From Pirellulales bacterium (lineage in GTDB: Bacteria > Planctomycetota > Planctomycetia > Pirellulales > Thermoguttaceae): a stretch of 6,574 bases of DNA. This document shows positions 6,182-6,574 of the stretch, piece after piece. The stretch covers positions 1-6,574 of the forward strand of contig JAUWJC010000246.1 of NCBI GenBank assembly GCA_030607895.1, read 5' to 3'. The notes under the pieces are model-generated. The model was not told the DNA's origin and did not search any database. It was given only the letters and a program-made list of their open reading frames with translations. The stretch's first letter is position 1. Every line of letters starts with the position of its first letter. A program made the position numbers and the translations under genes.

Positions 6182-6574
6182 CTGTTTCGTTGCGTTCGAA
6201 GACCGGCTTCGCCAGCCGTGCCATTTCTCTACAAGCGCGGCCCATCGCGACGGCCGCGAGTCGACCCAACGGTCGGCAAGCTGCGTGAGCAACTCGAAGT
6301 GGCTCGGCCGGCAGGGGATCACGCCGGCCAGGGCGGCCGGCGACCACTTTCGGGCGATCGCCAGCGCCAGCGGCCCGATCAGTTCGCAAGCCTCCTCGGC
6401 CACAACGCACGCGCCGGCAATCCGGCCCGAAGGCCGCTCCAGGTAAACCGCGATGAAACCCTCCCGGCCGCCAGTCAACACGGGCGTATCCAACTCGGCC
6501 AGTTCCATCCGGCAAGTGTCGATCGTGAGTTGGCGTTTCGACCTCTGGTTCGACCTCTGTTTCGACGTTTCGGC
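6182..6574 (-). CDS. C-terminal part of a mercuric-reductase-like FAD/NAD(P) disulfide oxidoreductase; both ends uncertain
   Basis: The minus-strand frame entering from the right edge reads LTIDTCRMELAELDTPVLTGGREGF and then IAVYLERPSGRIAGACVVAEEACELIGPLALAI in overlapping pieces, followed by ALAGVIPCRPSHFELLTQLADRW and LVEKWHGWR. This order matches the Pyr_redox_dim domain of mercuric-reductase-like proteins (GFVKV...RILGATIVAxxAGELI...LAxVIHPYPTxxE...WLRWRR). The domain forms the dimer interface of these flavoproteins. The FAD and NAD(P) domains would lie beyond the window. Oddities: the usual HPYP is PCRP, so the catalytic-type His is missing, though the Glu two residues after the new His is kept. 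A 12-base tandem repeat lies near the right edge. No stop codon follows the end of homology (about 6209); the frame enters the palindrome at 6181 and stays open across the channel gene. The 3' coordinate given is where the palindrome begins. Confidence 0.6.
6537..6566 (-). repeat. 12-base in-frame tandem repeat inside the flavoprotein gene
   Basis: TTCGACCTCTG occurs at 6537-6547 and 6549-6559, and a third partial copy TTCGAC is at 6561-6566, all at a period of 12 bases. In the minus-strand frame it encodes a basic polar run, KQRSNQRSK, in the loop before the dimerisation domain. The period is four codons, so copy number can change without shifting the frame. Confidence 0.65.

Noticed and set aside
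5282..6508. 408-codon minus-strand open frame across the channel gene
   Set aside because: Only the part right of about 6209 has protein-family similarity. The rest is antisense to a clear MscS gene, reads as low-information sequence, and is open because of GC-rich codon structure.
6108..6515. 135-codon minus-strand open frame with its own stop at 6108
   Set aside because: Its Arg/Gly/Ala-rich translation matches nothing, and it is the shifted frame of the flavoprotein domain. It is kept only as a possible frameshifted end.
1..6574. A new multi-gene defence or metabolic system spanning the window
   Set aside because: The genes belong to unrelated known families, are separated by their own signals, and show no shared operon structure. 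No CRISPR array, nuclease or toxin-antitoxin pair is visible.

Overview
The window looks like chromosomal DNA from a Planctomycetota bacterium, probably of the Pirellula/Rhodopirellula type. Three things suggest this: the C-terminal tail of a DUF1559 protein (HPGGG..LMGDGSVRFLS...LATRDGGEVVGPY), a family greatly expanded in that phylum; a TIGR03790-family secreted protein with a long helical insert; and a GC-rich background. The assignment is an inference from protein families. There is no rRNA, tRNA or CRISPR array to support it.

Layout, left to right. Positions 1-2118 (+) are nearly all of a DUF3417-type alpha-glucan phosphorylase (glgP), whose first codons lie outside the window. Right after its stop is a compact unit at 2128-2562. 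It holds a small four-helix-bundle gene (S23/23S rRNA intervening-sequence protein family) enclosed by GGAAGG-type inverted repeats. The right repeat abuts a headless DUF1559 tail (2566-2742). Positions 2743-2810 show nothing recognisable. A sigma70-like promoter and an inverted repeat (2811-2873) precede a secreted TIGR03790-family protein (2896-4581, +). After 109 bases comes an MscS-family mechanosensitive channel with its own signal peptide and a strong ribosome binding site (4691-6100, +). A near-perfect 60-base palindrome follows (6122-6181). It carries a T-tract on the minus-strand side and so can act as a terminator between convergent genes. From the right edge, on the minus strand, comes the C-terminal domain of a mercuric-reductase-like FAD/NAD(P) disulfide oxidoreductase.

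The genes do not form an obvious pathway. glgP (storage glucan breakdown), the TIGR03790 protein (unknown, exported) and the channel (osmotic safety valve) are co-oriented but separated by gaps with their own signals. I do not see a clear new multi-gene system. The most interesting points are local: the repeat-enclosed four-helix-bundle unit and the DUF1559 gene it seems to have cut; a His-to-Leu change in the phosphorylase active-site motif TTHTPVPAGHDRF; the roughly 180-residue insert in the TIGR03790 protein; and the flavoprotein frame that enters the palindrome without a stop codon.
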